Assembly: GCF_023283485.1 (NCBI RefSeq)
Contig: NZ_JAKILU010000011.1
Span: 58,657 to 122,656, forward strand
DNA length: 64,000 bases
Reading direction: 5' to 3'
Source of the DNA: Shewanella glacialipiscicola
Lineage (GTDB): Bacteria; Pseudomonadota; Gammaproteobacteria; Enterobacterales; Shewanellaceae
Position numbers and translations under genes: made by a program. This document shows positions 54,972 to 64,000 of this stretch, one piece after another; position 1 is the first letter of the stretch, and every line of letters starts with the position of its first letter. The notes under the pieces are model-generated. The model saw nothing but the letters and a program-made list of their open reading frames with translations, was not told the DNA's origin and did not search any database.

Positions 54972-55481
54972 ATGCTCAATACCGAACATGCTAACTTTCC
55001 CCGCGCGGGGTTCTTACGCCGCTTAGGCGCTGCTGTTTACGATTCAATGTTAGCCATAGCGGTTTATATGGTTGCTGGCGCCGTGAGTTTTGGAGTTTTT
55101 TACGGCCTTACAGCTTCAGGACTAGCTGGCATGAATGGCTTTGAGCATGTCTCTGAGGCGCTCAACGGCACGCCGATTTACCTGTTCATTAATCAACTCT
55201 GGCTGGTCTTGTGTGTTGGCACTTTTTACGCCTTATTCTGGAGCAAAGGTGGCCAAACCTTAGGTATGCGCGCTTGGCGCCTTAAAGTGCAGCATCCTAA
55301 CGGGCAAAATTTAAGCCTGATCACCGCCTATGCGCGTATTGTTTGGTCATTGCTCGGCATTGGTAATCTGTGGATCCTCATCAGTGGTAACAAGCTTGCC
55401 CTGCAAGATAGCATGACCCGTTCAGAAGTGGTTGTGCTGTCTAAAGAAGCCAACCAAATGCGTAACTGGCACGGCGCGTAA
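54972..55481 (+). CDS. RDD family membrane protein
   Basis: A 169-residue protein beginning with AGFLRRLGAAVYDSMLAIAVYMVAG, the RDD domain signature with three conserved polar residues, and three membrane helices; GGQTLGMRAWRLKV and the DSMTRSEVVVL end fit. Some RDD proteins act as Na+(K+)/H+ antiporters; the function here is unknown. The ATG at 54972 has an AGGA site. It closes the small cluster before a strong bidirectional terminator. Confidence 0.9.
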   Translation: MLNTEHANFPRAGFLRRLGAAVYDSMLAIAVYMVAGAVSFGVFYGLTASGLAGMNGFEHVSEALNGTPIYLFINQLWLVLCVGTFYALFWSKGGQTLGMRAWRLKVQHPNGQNLSLITAYARIVWSLLGIGNLWILISGNKLALQDSMTRSEVVVLSKEANQMRNWHGA

Positions 55482-55500
55482 GTGAAGTTTCAGAAAATTA

Positions 55501-55541
55501 GCCCATAAAAAACGACGCATTTGCGTCGCTTTTTATGGGCT
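55501..55541. terminator. Bidirectional terminator between RDD gene and lptG
   Basis: GCCCATAAAAA-CGACGCA-TTT-GCGTCG-TTTTTATGGGC, an extensive stem with A- and T-runs. Confidence 0.92.
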
Positions 55542-55562
55542 AAATTCAGAGTAATAGCAACA

Positions 55563-56621
55563 TCATCGCCGGATAAAGTAAAAGGCAATCCCAGTAAACA
55601 ATAAGCTCGGCGCAACAGCCCCTACGTAAGCGGGTAACTCATACACCATGCTCATGGGACCAAAAATTTCGTTACTGATATAAAAGCTAAAACCTGCCAC
55701 AACCCCAAGTAATACCCGCGCACCCATAGTTACAGTTCGTAGCGGGCCAAACACAAACGACAACGCCACTAACATCATTACGGCAACAGTCATTGGCTGC
55801 ATCATCTTGCGCCATAACGCGAGCTCATAACGGCTAGGATCTTGGCTGTTCGTTTTTAGATACTCAAGATAACCGACCAGACCACGAATCGATAACGCTT
55901 CAGGTTTAACCGATACCACACTGAGCTTATCTGGGGTTAAACTCGATAGCCATTGTTCTTCGTCGTGGTGTTCTAGAATGACTCTGTCATAGCTTAAATC
56001 GGTACGTTTCACATCAAATAGACGCCAACTATTCTCAACAAAAACCGCGCGTTCAGCATGCACTACGTTAGTGAGTTTTAACTCACTATTAAACTTATAG
56101 AGTGTAATATTGTTGAGTTTGTCTATCTTTTCAACTTCACCAATATTAACGAAAAAATCGCCATCTTTGGCCCAAATCCCACGATGGGATTTAATTAAAC
56201 TCCCGCCAGAAAGTTTAATCGCCTGTAGTTCATTGGCCTTTTGCTCCGCAATGGGAGCGCCCCATTCACCTAATGCCATAACCAATAACATTAACGGCAC
56301 TGCGGTTTTCATCGCCGACATAGTAATCTGCAAACGGGACATACCCGATGCTTGCATCACCACAAGTTCCGAGTTCGATGCCAACATTCCCATGCCAATC
56401 AACGCGCCCAGCAACACAGCCATCGGGAAAAACATTTCAATATCCCGTGGCACTAAAAACAACACATAAATCCCCGCATCCATCATGCTATAGGTGCCGC
56501 GCCCCACTAAACGCAGTTGGTCAACCCATTTAATAATGCCCGACAAACCCGTCAATACCAGCAAACAAAGCGCTGAAGTGCTTAACAATATCCGCGCGAT
56601 ATAAAGGTCTAAAATCTTCAT
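55563..56621 (-). CDS. lptG: LPS export ABC transporter permease LptG
   Basis: A 352-residue inner-membrane permease of the LptB2FGC complex that extracts LPS from the membrane. It starts LDLYIARILLSTSALCLLVLTGLSGIIKWVDQLR; three N-terminal helices, a large periplasmic domain (about 125-270) and three C-terminal helices. It overlaps lptF by 4 bp. Length matches E. coli LptG (360). Confidence 0.94.
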   Translation of the reverse strand: MKILDLYIARILLSTSALCLLVLTGLSGIIKWVDQLRLVGRGTYSMMDAGIYVLFLVPRDIEMFFPMAVLLGALIGMGMLASNSELVVMQASGMSRLQITMSAMKTAVPLMLLVMALGEWGAPIAEQKANELQAIKLSGGSLIKSHRGIWAKDGDFFVNIGEVEKIDKLNNITLYKFNSELKLTNVVHAERAVFVENSWRLFDVKRTDLSYDRVILEHHDEEQWLSSLTPDKLSVVSVKPEALSIRGLVGYLEYLKTNSQDPSRYELALWRKMMQPMTVAVMMLVALSFVFGPLRTVTMGARVLLGVVAGFSFYISNEIFGPMSMVYELPAYVGAVAPSLLFTGIAFYFIRR

Positions 56622-57730
56622 GCCGCCACCTTCTTATGGGTAAATAATCCCGATAGATGGCTAAAGATAGGTCGATCTTTCCCCAGCAGAAAAATCCCCA
56701 TAAAGAGCGCCGAAACATGGATCCACCACATTCCTAAATACAGTGGAATAATGCCATCTTGTAATGCCTTACGTCCCGCGACCATCAAACCAAAATAGCC
56801 AAGGTACAGTAGTATTGCGGGGAACATTTTAGCGAATTTACCTTGGCGTACATTCACTCTAGCTAGCGGCACAGCAATCAAGGTCATGATCGGAATAGCC
56901 AGCGGAATCGCTAAACGCCAATGAAACTCTGCAACCGCTTCCGCGCCTTCAATTTTAACTAGCTCATCAACGGGCAGTGCCGATAATTTACGCCGACGCT
57001 CATCGATTTGCTGCTCTTTGATTTGCATGTTGTAGCCAGCAAATTCAAGCACTTGATAGTCTTTCAAACGAGGGCTACCCTGATAACGCACGCCATCGTT
57101 CAAATTCAGTTGTTGCGCACCAAAACTGTCTTCCTGAACACGTCCACCCTTAGCCACGACTACGTTAGCGACCCCGGTTTCGTCATCGGGATCGGGTAGC
57201 TGTGCGACAAACACTTTCTCTAATTCGTTATCCTTGCCAATACGCTCTACAAACAATACTGCGCGGCCATTGGGACTCGCTTGAAAACGCCCTTGCACTA
57301 AAGCCGCAAGCCCAGCTTCAGATTGGGCTTTTTCGAGCACTTGGTTTTGCCGCTCTTCAGCCCAAGGCGCGACATAAAGGGACAAATATCCAGTAAGTAA
57401 CATATTGATTACAGCAAGAATTAAGGTCACTCGGGTGACATACCACTCGCTAACACCAACACCGTGGAGAATGACCATCTCATTTTCAGAATACATACGG
57501 CCATGGGCCAGTAAAATCCCCAAAAATAAACTTAAGGGTAGAACTAAAATCACCAGATAAGGCAAGTTAAGCCCGATCAAAGTCATGATTAAGGAGGCAG
57601 GGAAATCACCATCGGAGGCATCGGCCAATATGCGTACAAAATGTTGGCTAATAAAAATAGTTAACAGCACTAAAAGCACTGCAACTTGTGCCTTTAAAAC
57701 TTCTCGAATTAGGTATTTAAATACAATCAC
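56618..57730 (-). CDS. lptF: LPS export ABC transporter permease LptF (GTG start)
   Basis: A 370-residue LptF, partner of LptG: VFKYLIREVLKAQVAVLLVLLTIFISQHFVRIL at the start, LGILLAHGRMYSENEMVILHGVGVSEW after it, and a periplasmic jellyroll part. The start codon is GTG. lptFG lies divergent from pepA-holC-valS, an order conserved in Gammaproteobacteria. Confidence 0.95.
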   Translation of the reverse strand: MIVFKYLIREVLKAQVAVLLVLLTIFISQHFVRILADASDGDFPASLIMTLIGLNLPYLVILVLPLSLFLGILLAHGRMYSENEMVILHGVGVSEWYVTRVTLILAVINMLLTGYLSLYVAPWAEERQNQVLEKAQSEAGLAALVQGRFQASPNGRAVLFVERIGKDNELEKVFVAQLPDPDDETGVANVVVAKGGRVQEDSFGAQQLNLNDGVRYQGSPRLKDYQVLEFAGYNMQIKEQQIDERRRKLSALPVDELVKIEGAEAVAEFHWRLAIPLAIPIMTLIAVPLARVNVRQGKFAKMFPAILLYLGYFGLMVAGRKALQDGIIPLYLGMWWIHVSALFMGIFLLGKDRPIFSHLSGLFTHKKVAA

Positions 57731-57973
57731 AGGCAGGTTCCGGTCTCTAAACTTATCTTTTTGCTGGTAACAGACTAACTTTCATGTAAACTGACTACTT
57801 TTGATAGTTTTCTGACCAACTTCAGGGGTTATAGGTAAACTTAACGTCACTAAATACGTGGCTTAAGCGCCGAGAATAAATCACCTTTGGAGTAGTAACT
57901 TAGGCCCTTTTCGGGACAAGCAGACATTATCTAATAAATATAAAAATTTGTCTTTAAGAATCTAGGAGTGCTC

Positions 57974-59482
57974 ATGGAGTTTAGCGTAAAAAGCGGTAGC
58001 CCCGAAAAACAACGCTCAGCCTGTATCGTGGTCGGTGTTTATGAACCCCGACGTCTATCAGGTATCGCAGAGCAATTAGATAAAATTAGCGAAGGTTACA
58101 TCAGTAACTTGTTGCGCCGCGGCGATCTGGAAGGCAAACCTGGCCAGATGTTATTGCTGCACCACGTTCCTAACGTATTGAGTGAGCGTGTATTATTAGT
58201 GGGTTGTGGCAAAGAACGAGAACTAGACGAACGCCAATACAAACAAATCATCACTAAGACAATCAACACCCTTAACGAAACGGGTTCAATGGAAGCCGTG
58301 TGCTTTTTGACTGAACTGCACGTTAAAGGACGCGATACCTACTGGAAAGTACGTCAAGCAGTCGAAACCACTAATAGTAGCCTTTACAGCTTTGATGCCT
58401 TAAAAACGCGTAAAGGTGAAACACGCCGTCCACTGCGTAAATTAGTGTTCAATGTCCCCACTCGCCGTGAGTTAACCTTAGGTGAGCGCGCCATCGAGCA
58501 TGGTATGGCAGTATCAGCCGGCATGCACTTATGTCGCGATGTGGCCAACATGCCACCTAACATCTGTAATCCAGCCTATTTAGCTTCTCAAGCACGCCAA
58601 ATGGCTGAAATACACGACACACTGCACGTTACCACTATCGGTGAAGAGCAAATGGCCAAACTGGGCATGAACTCATACCTTGCAGTCGGTCGCGCCAGTG
58701 CCAACGAATCCATCATGACGGTGATGGAATACAAGGGCGCTGTCGATAACACAGAAAAACCCATTGTATTAGTCGGTAAAGGGTTAACCTTTGACTCTGG
58801 TGGTATTTCATTAAAACCTGGCGAAGCCATGGATGAAATGAAGTATGACATGGGCGGCGCAGCGGGTGTTATTGGCACCATGAAAGCCATTTGTGAAATG
58901 AAGTTACCTATCAACGTTGTCGGTATTCTTGCGGGCTGTGAAAACATGCCAGCGGGTAATGCTTACCGTCCAGGTGACATTCTGACCACTATGTCAGGCC
59001 AAACCGTTGAAGTATTAAATACCGATGCTGAAGGTCGTTTAGTGCTGTGTGACGTTTTAACCTATGTTGAGCGTTTCAATCCTGAATTGGTTATTGACAC
59101 AGCAACACTAACAGGCGCCTGTGTGATTGCCCTTGGTAAACATGCTTCAGGTCTGTTCTCATCGCATAATCCACTGGCACACGAGCTATTAAGCGCAGGT
59201 GAGCAAAGTGGTGACCGCGCATGGCGCATGCCATTGTGGGATGAGTATCAAGATATGCTCGACAGCCCATTTGCTGACATGACCAACTTAGGTGGCCGTC
59301 CAGCGGGTGCAATTACGGCAGCGTGTTTCCTTTCGCGCTTTACTAAAAAATACAACTGGGCGCACCTAGATGTAGCTGGCACAGCATGGAATAGCGGAGC
59401 TAATAAAGGTTCAACAGGTCGTCCTGTGCCAATATTGACTCAGTTCTTGATCAATCGTGCTGGCGTTGAAGCAGGCGAATAA
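57974..59482 (+). CDS. pepA: Leucyl aminopeptidase PepA
   Basis: A 502-residue M17 aminopeptidase with two metal ions per subunit. The metal and catalytic segments [33 protein letters not shown] and [10 protein letters not shown] are intact. The length equals E. coli PepA (503). The ATG at 57974 is used; a GTG two codons earlier is possible. In E. coli PepA also binds DNA to regulate carAB and act in Xer recombination. First gene of pepA-holC-valS here, although a terminator follows it. Confidence 0.96.
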   Translation: MEFSVKSGSPEKQRSACIVVGVYEPRRLSGIAEQLDKISEGYISNLLRRGDLEGKPGQMLLLHHVPNVLSERVLLVGCGKERELDERQYKQIITKTINTLNETGSMEAVCFLTELHVKGRDTYWKVRQAVETTNSSLYSFDALKTRKGETRRPLRKLVFNVPTRRELTLGERAIEHGMAVSAGMHLCRDVANMPPNICNPAYLASQARQMAEIHDTLHVTTIGEEQMAKLGMNSYLAVGRASANESIMTVMEYKGAVDNTEKPIVLVGKGLTFDSGGISLKPGEAMDEMKYDMGGAAGVIGTMKAICEMKLPINVVGILAGCENMPAGNAYRPGDILTTMSGQTVEVLNTDAEGRLVLCDVLTYVERFNPELVIDTATLTGACVIALGKHASGLFSSHNPLAHELLSAGEQSGDRAWRMPLWDEYQDMLDSPFADMTNLGGRPAGAITAACFLSRFTKKYNWAHLDVAGTAWNSGANKGSTGRPVPILTQFLINRAGVEAGE

Positions 59483-59522
59483 CCGACTATCGGCTCTTAG
59501 CTTGTTAAAGACTCGATGAATT

Positions 59523-59556
59523 AAAGGCGAAGATAAAAAATCTTCGCCTTTTTTAT
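59523..59556 (+). terminator. Terminator after pepA
   Basis: AAGGCGAAGA, 7-nt A-rich loop, TCTTCGCCTT then TTTT. Confidence 0.88.
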
Positions 59557-59719
59557 TTCATGTTGAAAAGCCATTCCTGACTTGAGTTAAAAAAACTGAA
59601 AAATAATGATTCATCAAACCTAAACCCAAGCTTCACCCAAGCATTAACCCATACTCACTTTTAGTGTAAACTGCTGCTTTGGTTCGCCACGAAAACAAGT
59701 GAAGTAAGGCATTGAAATC

Positions 59720-60223
59720 ATGACTCAAGTGCTGTTTTATCTCATGCCGCCGGTGGTATTGTCTGCCAAGGCTATGACAAATTCGCCCGTTGTAACGGCA
59801 AACACCAACCCTGCACTTTACGCAATGCATCTTTTAGCTTGCCAGCTAGCGCAGCAGGCTTTTGTGAAACAACAATGGGTGTACATTCATTGCCAAGACA
59901 AGCAGCAAGCCCATGTTATTGATGAATTATTATGGCAATTTGAACCCAGTGCGTTTGTCCCTCACAATCTCAAGGGTGAAGGCCCGATGACGGGATCGCC
60001 AGTTGAAATTGGTTTTGATCGCATCGGCGCCAACAAAAGTCGGCAAGTTCTGATTAATCTTGCAGACCAAGCGCCTCCATTTGCGGTAAACTTTGGCCAC
60101 ATCATCGATTTTGTTGCCAATGACGATCAGCATAAAGCGGTCGCTCGCGAACGTTATCGACAGTATCGCGGCTTAGGGGTCAATTTACAGACCCAAGACT
60201 TAGCAACACATCCACTTAATTAG
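59720..60223 (+). CDS. holC: DNA polymerase III chi subunit
   Basis: A 167-residue HolC. The AFVPHNLKGEGPMTGSPVEI segment and VARERYRQYRGLGVNLQT end are diagnostic. Chi connects the clamp loader to SSB. It is slightly longer than E. coli HolC (147). It lies between pepA and valS, as in E. coli, with 20 bp before valS. Confidence 0.94.
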   Translation: MTQVLFYLMPPVVLSAKAMTNSPVVTANTNPALYAMHLLACQLAQQAFVKQQWVYIHCQDKQQAHVIDELLWQFEPSAFVPHNLKGEGPMTGSPVEIGFDRIGANKSRQVLINLADQAPPFAVNFGHIIDFVANDDQHKAVARERYRQYRGLGVNLQTQDLATHPLN

Positions 60224-60243
60224 TTTGAGACAGACACGTTCCC

Positions 60244-63132
60244 ATGGAAAAAACATACGATCCGCAGTCCATCGAGCAAACTCTTTACCAAAACTGGGAA
60301 GAGCAAGGTTACTTCAAGCCACACGGCGATGAATCCCAAGGCAATTATTGCATCATGATCCCGCCACCCAACGTGACGGGCAGCTTGCACATGGGCCACG
60401 CCTTCCAAGACACCATCATGGATACCTTAACCCGTTACCAACGGATGAAAGGCAAAAATACCCTATGGCAAGTCGGTACTGATCATGCAGGTATTGCTAC
60501 CCAAATGTTGGTTGAGCGTAAGCTTGAAGCCGAAGAAGGCAAAAATCGCCATGACCTAGGTCGCGATGCCTTTATGGATAAAGTGTGGGAATGGAAAGCG
60601 CAATCGGGCGGCACGATCACTAAGCAACTACGTCGTATGGGCGCTTCAGTTGATTGGGATCGCGAGCGTTTCACTATGGACGAAGGCTTATCCAAGGCCG
60701 TGCAAGAAGTGTTTGTGCGCCTGTACGAAGACGAGTTGATTTATCGCGGTAAGCGTTTGGTCAACTGGGATCCAAAGCTGCACACGGCTATCTCTGATTT
60801 GGAAGTGGAAAGTAAAGAAAAGCAGGGTCACATGTGGCATCTGCGTTATCCACTGGCTGACGGTGAACTGACCGCCGAGGGTAAAGACTATTTAGAAGTC
60901 GCCACCACGCGCCCTGAAACCATGCTTGGCGACAGTGCCGTTGCCGTGCACCCTGACGATGAGCGTTATCAATCGCTTATCGGCAAGTTTATTCTATTGC
61001 CGATTGTTAACCGCCGCATTCCTATTGTCGCTGACGATTATGTTGATATGGCCTTTGGTACGGGTTGTGTAAAAATAACCCCAGCCCATGACTTTAACGA
61101 CTATGAAGTCGGTAAACGTCACAACCTGCCCATGTTCAACGTGCTGACCTTAGATGCCGCGATTCGTGCAAGCGCCGAAGTAGTGAACTCTGACGGTACC
61201 TTTAACAAAACGCTTGATGGCAGTCTGCCTGAACGTTTTGCCGGACTTGACCGTTTTAAAGCGCGCGATGCTATCGTCGCTGAATTTGACACTTTAGGTC
61301 TACTCGAAAAAATTGCGCCACACGCCTTGAAAGTGCCTTACGGCGATCGCTCAGGTGTAGTTATCGAGCCAATGCTGACCGACCAATGGTATGTTGCTGT
61401 GGCGCCAATGGCGAAAACAGCTATCGAAGCGGTTGAAAATGGCAGCATTAAATTTGTGCCGCAGCAATACGAGAACATGTACTTCTCGTGGATGCGTGAC
61501 ATTCAAGACTGGTGTATTTCGCGTCAATTATGGTGGGGTCACCGCATCCCTGCTTGGTACGACGAAAATGGCAAAGTCTATGTCGGCCGCAACGAAGCCG
61601 ATGTACGTGCTAAGCACAATATCAGTGATTCAATGGCACTACGCCAAGACGAAGACGTACTGGACACTTGGTTCAGCTCAGCCCTGTGGACATTTTCCAC
61701 CTTAGGTTGGCCTGATAATTTAGAAGATTTAAAAACCTTCCACCCAACCGACGTGTTGGTGACAGGTTTTGACATCATCTTCTTCTGGGTAGCCCGCATG
61801 ATCATGATGACCATGCACTTCATCAAAGATGAAGACGGCAAGCCACAAGTTCCGTTCAAAACGGTCTACGTAACCGGCCTTATCCGCGATGAAGTGGGTA
61901 ACAAGATGTCAAAATCTAAGGGTAACGTACTCGATCCATTAGATATGATTGACGGTATCGAACTTGAAGCGTTAGTTGAGAAACGTACCGGCAATATGAT
62001 GCAGCCACAACTGGCCGCCAAGATTGAAAAGAGCACCCGCAAAGAATTTGCCGAAGGTATCGAAGCCCATGGCACAGATGCACTGCGCTTTACGCTTGCA
62101 GCAATGGCATCAACGGGTCGTGACATCAACTGGGATATGAAGCGCTTAGACGGTTACCGTAGCTTCTGTAACAAGTTATGGAACGCCTCACGCTACGTGC
62201 TGATGAACACAGAAGATCAAGATTGCGGCCCAGGCTCACCAGAGCACAAAGGCGGCGAGATGGAATTATCGCTGGCCGATCGCTGGATTATCGGTTTATT
62301 TAATCAAACCGTTAAGACCTTTGACGACCACATGGCTGCCTACCGTTTCGACTTAGCGGCCAATACCCTGTATGAGTTCACATGGAACCAATTCTGTGAC
62401 TGGTACTTAGAGCTGACAAAGCCGGTATTGCAAAATGGCAGCGAAGCGCAAATGCGCGGCACTCGCAACACCTTAGTGACAGTGCTTGAAGCCCTGCAGC
62501 GTTTAATGCACCCTATGATGCCTTATATCACTGAGACCATTTGGCAGCGCGTTAAACCGTTAGCGGGCGTATCAGCACCTAAAGGTGGCGATACCATTAT
62601 GTTGGCGCCGTTCCCTGCATTTGATGCTGCAAAAGTAGATAGCGCAGCGATGGCCGACTTAGAGTGGGTTAAGCAAGTGATTACCGCGGTACGTAACATT
62701 CGCGCTGAGCTCAATATTGCTCCTTCTAAGCCGCTAAATGCCCTATTACGTGGTGTTAGTGCGCAGGATAAGGCCCGTATTGAAGCAAATCAAACCTTCT
62801 TCACCACCCTTGCTCGCTTAGAAAGCATGACTATTCTGGCTGACGGCGAAACAGCGCCTATGTCAACTACAGGCTTGATTGGCGAAATGGAGCTACTTAT
62901 CCCTATGGCTGGTTTAATTGATGTGGCCGCCGAAATGGCGCGTATCGATAAACAGCTTGAAAAGCTAGGTCAAGAGATTGCTCGTATCGAAGGCAAGTTA
63001 TCTAACGAAGGCTTTGTGGCTAAAGCGCCGCCAGCGGTTATCGATAAGGAACGCGCTAAAATGGGTGAGCTAAAACGCGATATGGACAAGCTCAACGAGC
63101 AAAAAACTGAGTTTGCTAAGCTAGAAGCTTAA
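60244..63132 (+). CDS. valS: Valyl-tRNA synthetase
   Basis: A 962-residue class I synthetase. The HIGH-type [15 protein letters not shown] (about residue 39), an editing CP1 domain (about 190-330), the KMSKS motif [13 protein letters not shown] (about 556), the anticodon domain and a C-terminal coiled-coil arm (about 895-960) are all present. Length is close to E. coli ValS (951). Nothing odd. Confidence 0.97.
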   Translation: MEKTYDPQSIEQTLYQNWEEQGYFKPHGDESQGNYCIMIPPPNVTGSLHMGHAFQDTIMDTLTRYQRMKGKNTLWQVGTDHAGIATQMLVERKLEAEEGKNRHDLGRDAFMDKVWEWKAQSGGTITKQLRRMGASVDWDRERFTMDEGLSKAVQEVFVRLYEDELIYRGKRLVNWDPKLHTAISDLEVESKEKQGHMWHLRYPLADGELTAEGKDYLEVATTRPETMLGDSAVAVHPDDERYQSLIGKFILLPIVNRRIPIVADDYVDMAFGTGCVKITPAHDFNDYEVGKRHNLPMFNVLTLDAAIRASAEVVNSDGTFNKTLDGSLPERFAGLDRFKARDAIVAEFDTLGLLEKIAPHALKVPYGDRSGVVIEPMLTDQWYVAVAPMAKTAIEAVENGSIKFVPQQYENMYFSWMRDIQDWCISRQLWWGHRIPAWYDENGKVYVGRNEADVRAKHNISDSMALRQDEDVLDTWFSSALWTFSTLGWPDNLEDLKTFHPTDVLVTGFDIIFFWVARMIMMTMHFIKDEDGKPQVPFKTVYVTGLIRDEVGNKMSKSKGNVLDPLDMIDGIELEALVEKRTGNMMQPQLAAKIEKSTRKEFAEGIEAHGTDALRFTLAAMASTGRDINWDMKRLDGYRSFCNKLWNASRYVLMNTEDQDCGPGSPEHKGGEMELSLADRWIIGLFNQTVKTFDDHMAAYRFDLAANTLYEFTWNQFCDWYLELTKPVLQNGSEAQMRGTRNTLVTVLEALQRLMHPMMPYITETIWQRVKPLAGVSAPKGGDTIMLAPFPAFDAAKVDSAAMADLEWVKQVITAVRNIRAELNIAPSKPLNALLRGVSAQDKARIEANQTFFTTLARLESMTILADGETAPMSTTGLIGEMELLIPMAGLIDVAAEMARIDKQLEKLGQEIARIEGKLSNEGFVAKAPPAVIDKERAKMGELKRDMDKLNEQKTEFAKLEA

Positions 63133-63165
63133 TTTACTCACTTGCTTTAGTTCAGTGTTAAATGA

Positions 63166-63192
63166 AGAGCAGCCATTAGGCTGCTTTTTTGT
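63166..63192 (+). terminator. Terminator of holC-valS
   Basis: AGCAGCC-ATTA-GGCTGCT then TTTTTT. Confidence 0.9.
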
Positions 63193-63470
63193 ACTCACGG
63201 TTCAATGAATACACATCGCCAATGGCACCATAAAATCGTTCCTTCGCATAAGATCGCTATCTGCCACGTTAATAACTCCATTAACGTCTTGCTGTGATTA
63301 GATAATCCACTTAGAGTCTATCAAAGGGTGCTCTGCGCCAATATTAAGTCTCAAGCTTATGCTGGTAACTAGCATGCCTATAACTAACCCTGAGCAATCA
63401 ACAGGGCTATTACCAAGCAACTCCATGTCATCGTTACCCAGCTGCATAAACCGAACAATTAAATGCCAAT
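63193..63470. other. Intergenic region between valS and the tRNA cluster
   Basis: About 280 bp; no gene, RNA or repeat that I can support. Confidence 0.4.
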
Positions 63471-63500
63471 AAAAAAGCCCTGCAATTGCTTGCAGGGCTT
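63471..63500 (-). terminator. Terminator of the Arg/Ser tRNA operon
   Basis: On the minus strand AAGCCCTGCAA-GCAA-TTGCAGGGCTT followed by TTTT, 8 bp past the last tRNA. Confidence 0.88.
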
Positions 63501-63507
63501 ATCTATA

Positions 63508-63584
63508 TGGTGCGCGTGGAAGGAGTCGAACCTCCGACCGCCTGGTTCGTAGCCAGGTACTCTATCCAGCTGAGCTACACGCGC
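63508..63584 (-). tRNA. tRNA-Arg(ACG), copy 1
   Basis: A 77-nt tRNA starting GCGCGTGTAGCTCAGCTGGA and ending CACGCGCACCA with encoded CCA. Anticodon loop CTACGAA gives ACG, which is normally edited to ICG. Confidence 0.97.
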
Positions 63585-63686
63585 AAAATCGTGTTCTACT
63601 TGCTAAAGTAGTTTTCAAGATTAAGTCTAAACTAGCACTTTTTATCTTGTAAAAGCATTCTATTCATCTCGACTAAAAGAATAGAA

Positions 63687-63780
63687 TGGCGGAGAAGGAG
63701 GGATTCGAACCCTCGATGGGAGTTAAAGCCCATACTCCCTTAGCAGGGGAGCGCCTTCGGCCACTCGGCCACCTCTCCGC
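63687..63780 (-). tRNA. tRNA-Ser(GCT)
   Basis: A 94-nt class II tRNA (long variable arm) starting GCGGAGAGGTGGCCGAGTGG and ending TCTCCGCCA. Anticodon loop CTGCTAA gives GCT. It lies between two Arg tRNAs. Confidence 0.96.
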
Positions 63781-63823
63781 ATTTAACGCTTTACATTAAC
63801 AAGACTTATCTCATTAACGGTAT

Positions 63824-63900
63824 TGGTGCGCGTGGAAGGAGTCGAACCTCCGACCGCCTGGTTCGTAGCCAGGTACTCTATCCAGCTGAGCTACACGCGC
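63824..63900 (-). tRNA. tRNA-Arg(ACG), copy 2
   Basis: Identical by eye to the gene at 63508-63584, CCA encoded. Confidence 0.97.
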
Positions 63901-63949
63901 ATGTTAAATGGTAAAACATTAGTACGACCGTAATCATACTAACTTAAAT

Positions 63950-64000
63950 TGGTGCGCGTGGAAGGAGTCGAACCTCCGACCGCCTGGTTCGTAGCCAGGT
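63950..64000 (-). tRNA. tRNA-Arg(ACG), copy 3 (partial, cut by window edge)
   Basis: The 3' 51 nt of a third identical tRNA-Arg(ACG), from the anticodon arm to CCA. The 5' part lies beyond position 64000. The spacer from copy 2 is 49 bp. Confidence 0.93.

Noticed and set aside
63508..64000. Tandem Arg/Ser tRNAs as a prophage attachment region
   Set aside because: No integrase or partial tRNA duplicate is visible; the copies look like an ordinary tRNA gene cluster.

Overview
The window looks like chromosomal DNA of a Shewanella species (Gammaproteobacteria, Alteromonadales). Supporting signs are the conserved pepA-holC-valS block divergent from lptFG, a Shewanella-type old yellow enzyme beside a TetR gene, an outer-membrane multihaem cytochrome of the OmcA/MtrC/UndA family, and several small families common in Shewanella and Vibrio. 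Base composition looks even. I see no insertion sequence, prophage, integrase or CRISPR array.

Layout. 1-2.6 kb: yggL (cut by the window edge), trmB, and mutY-yggX on the other strand. 2.6-3.8 kb: YceI-like periplasmic protein with cytochrome b561. 4.1-5.65 kb: a tRNA-Phe/tRNA-Thr operon present twice, each copy followed by decaying tandem copies of the 3' half of tRNA-Thr plus its terminator. 5.8-16.4 kb: a small membrane protein, then eleven closely packed minus-strand genes (YbgA-like, MerR-type regulator, photolyase, SnoaL-like, SDR, FAD oxidoreductase, DUF1365, Cfa, DUF2878, chalcone-isomerase-like, DUF3833) that look like a light/photo-oxidative stress and membrane-lipid modification operon. 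16.7-23.7 kb: RhlE-type helicase, a PAS/GGDEF/EAL protein and a Lon-like protease. 23.8-27.4 kb: old yellow enzyme and TetR regulator with three operator-like palindromes between them, then a Tat-exported transglutaminase-like protein with MerT/MerP-like genes.

27.7-31.6 kb: permease, RidA, CyuA and a YheO/DauR-type regulator, together a probable cysteine/serine catabolic unit. 31.7-36.3 kb: DUF368, DUF4442, DUF418, DUF1294 and an anchored FKBP isomerase. 36.5-37.3 kb: an ROK kinase gene broken by one in-frame TAA. 37.6-45.5 kb: aminopeptidase P, PAS chemoreceptor, a second DEAD-box helicase, small proteins and a solute-binding protein. 45.7-51.7 kb: an anaerobic redox island with an aldehyde:ferredoxin-oxidoreductase-type enzyme and a four-cluster ferredoxin, divergent from an 11-haem surface lipoprotein cytochrome, with no MtrA/MtrB partner in view. 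52-64 kb: M32 carboxypeptidase, GNAT, DUF486, DUF2960 and RDD proteins, lptFG, pepA-holC-valS, and an Arg/Ser tRNA cluster that runs off the right edge.

The candidates most worth following are the AOR/ferredoxin/11-haem cytochrome island, the photolyase-lipid operon with its regulator and the repeated TTGTACA/TTGTATA elements upstream, the tRNA-Thr 3'-half repeats, the nonsense-mutated ROK gene, and the MerTP-like pair coupled to a transglutaminase.
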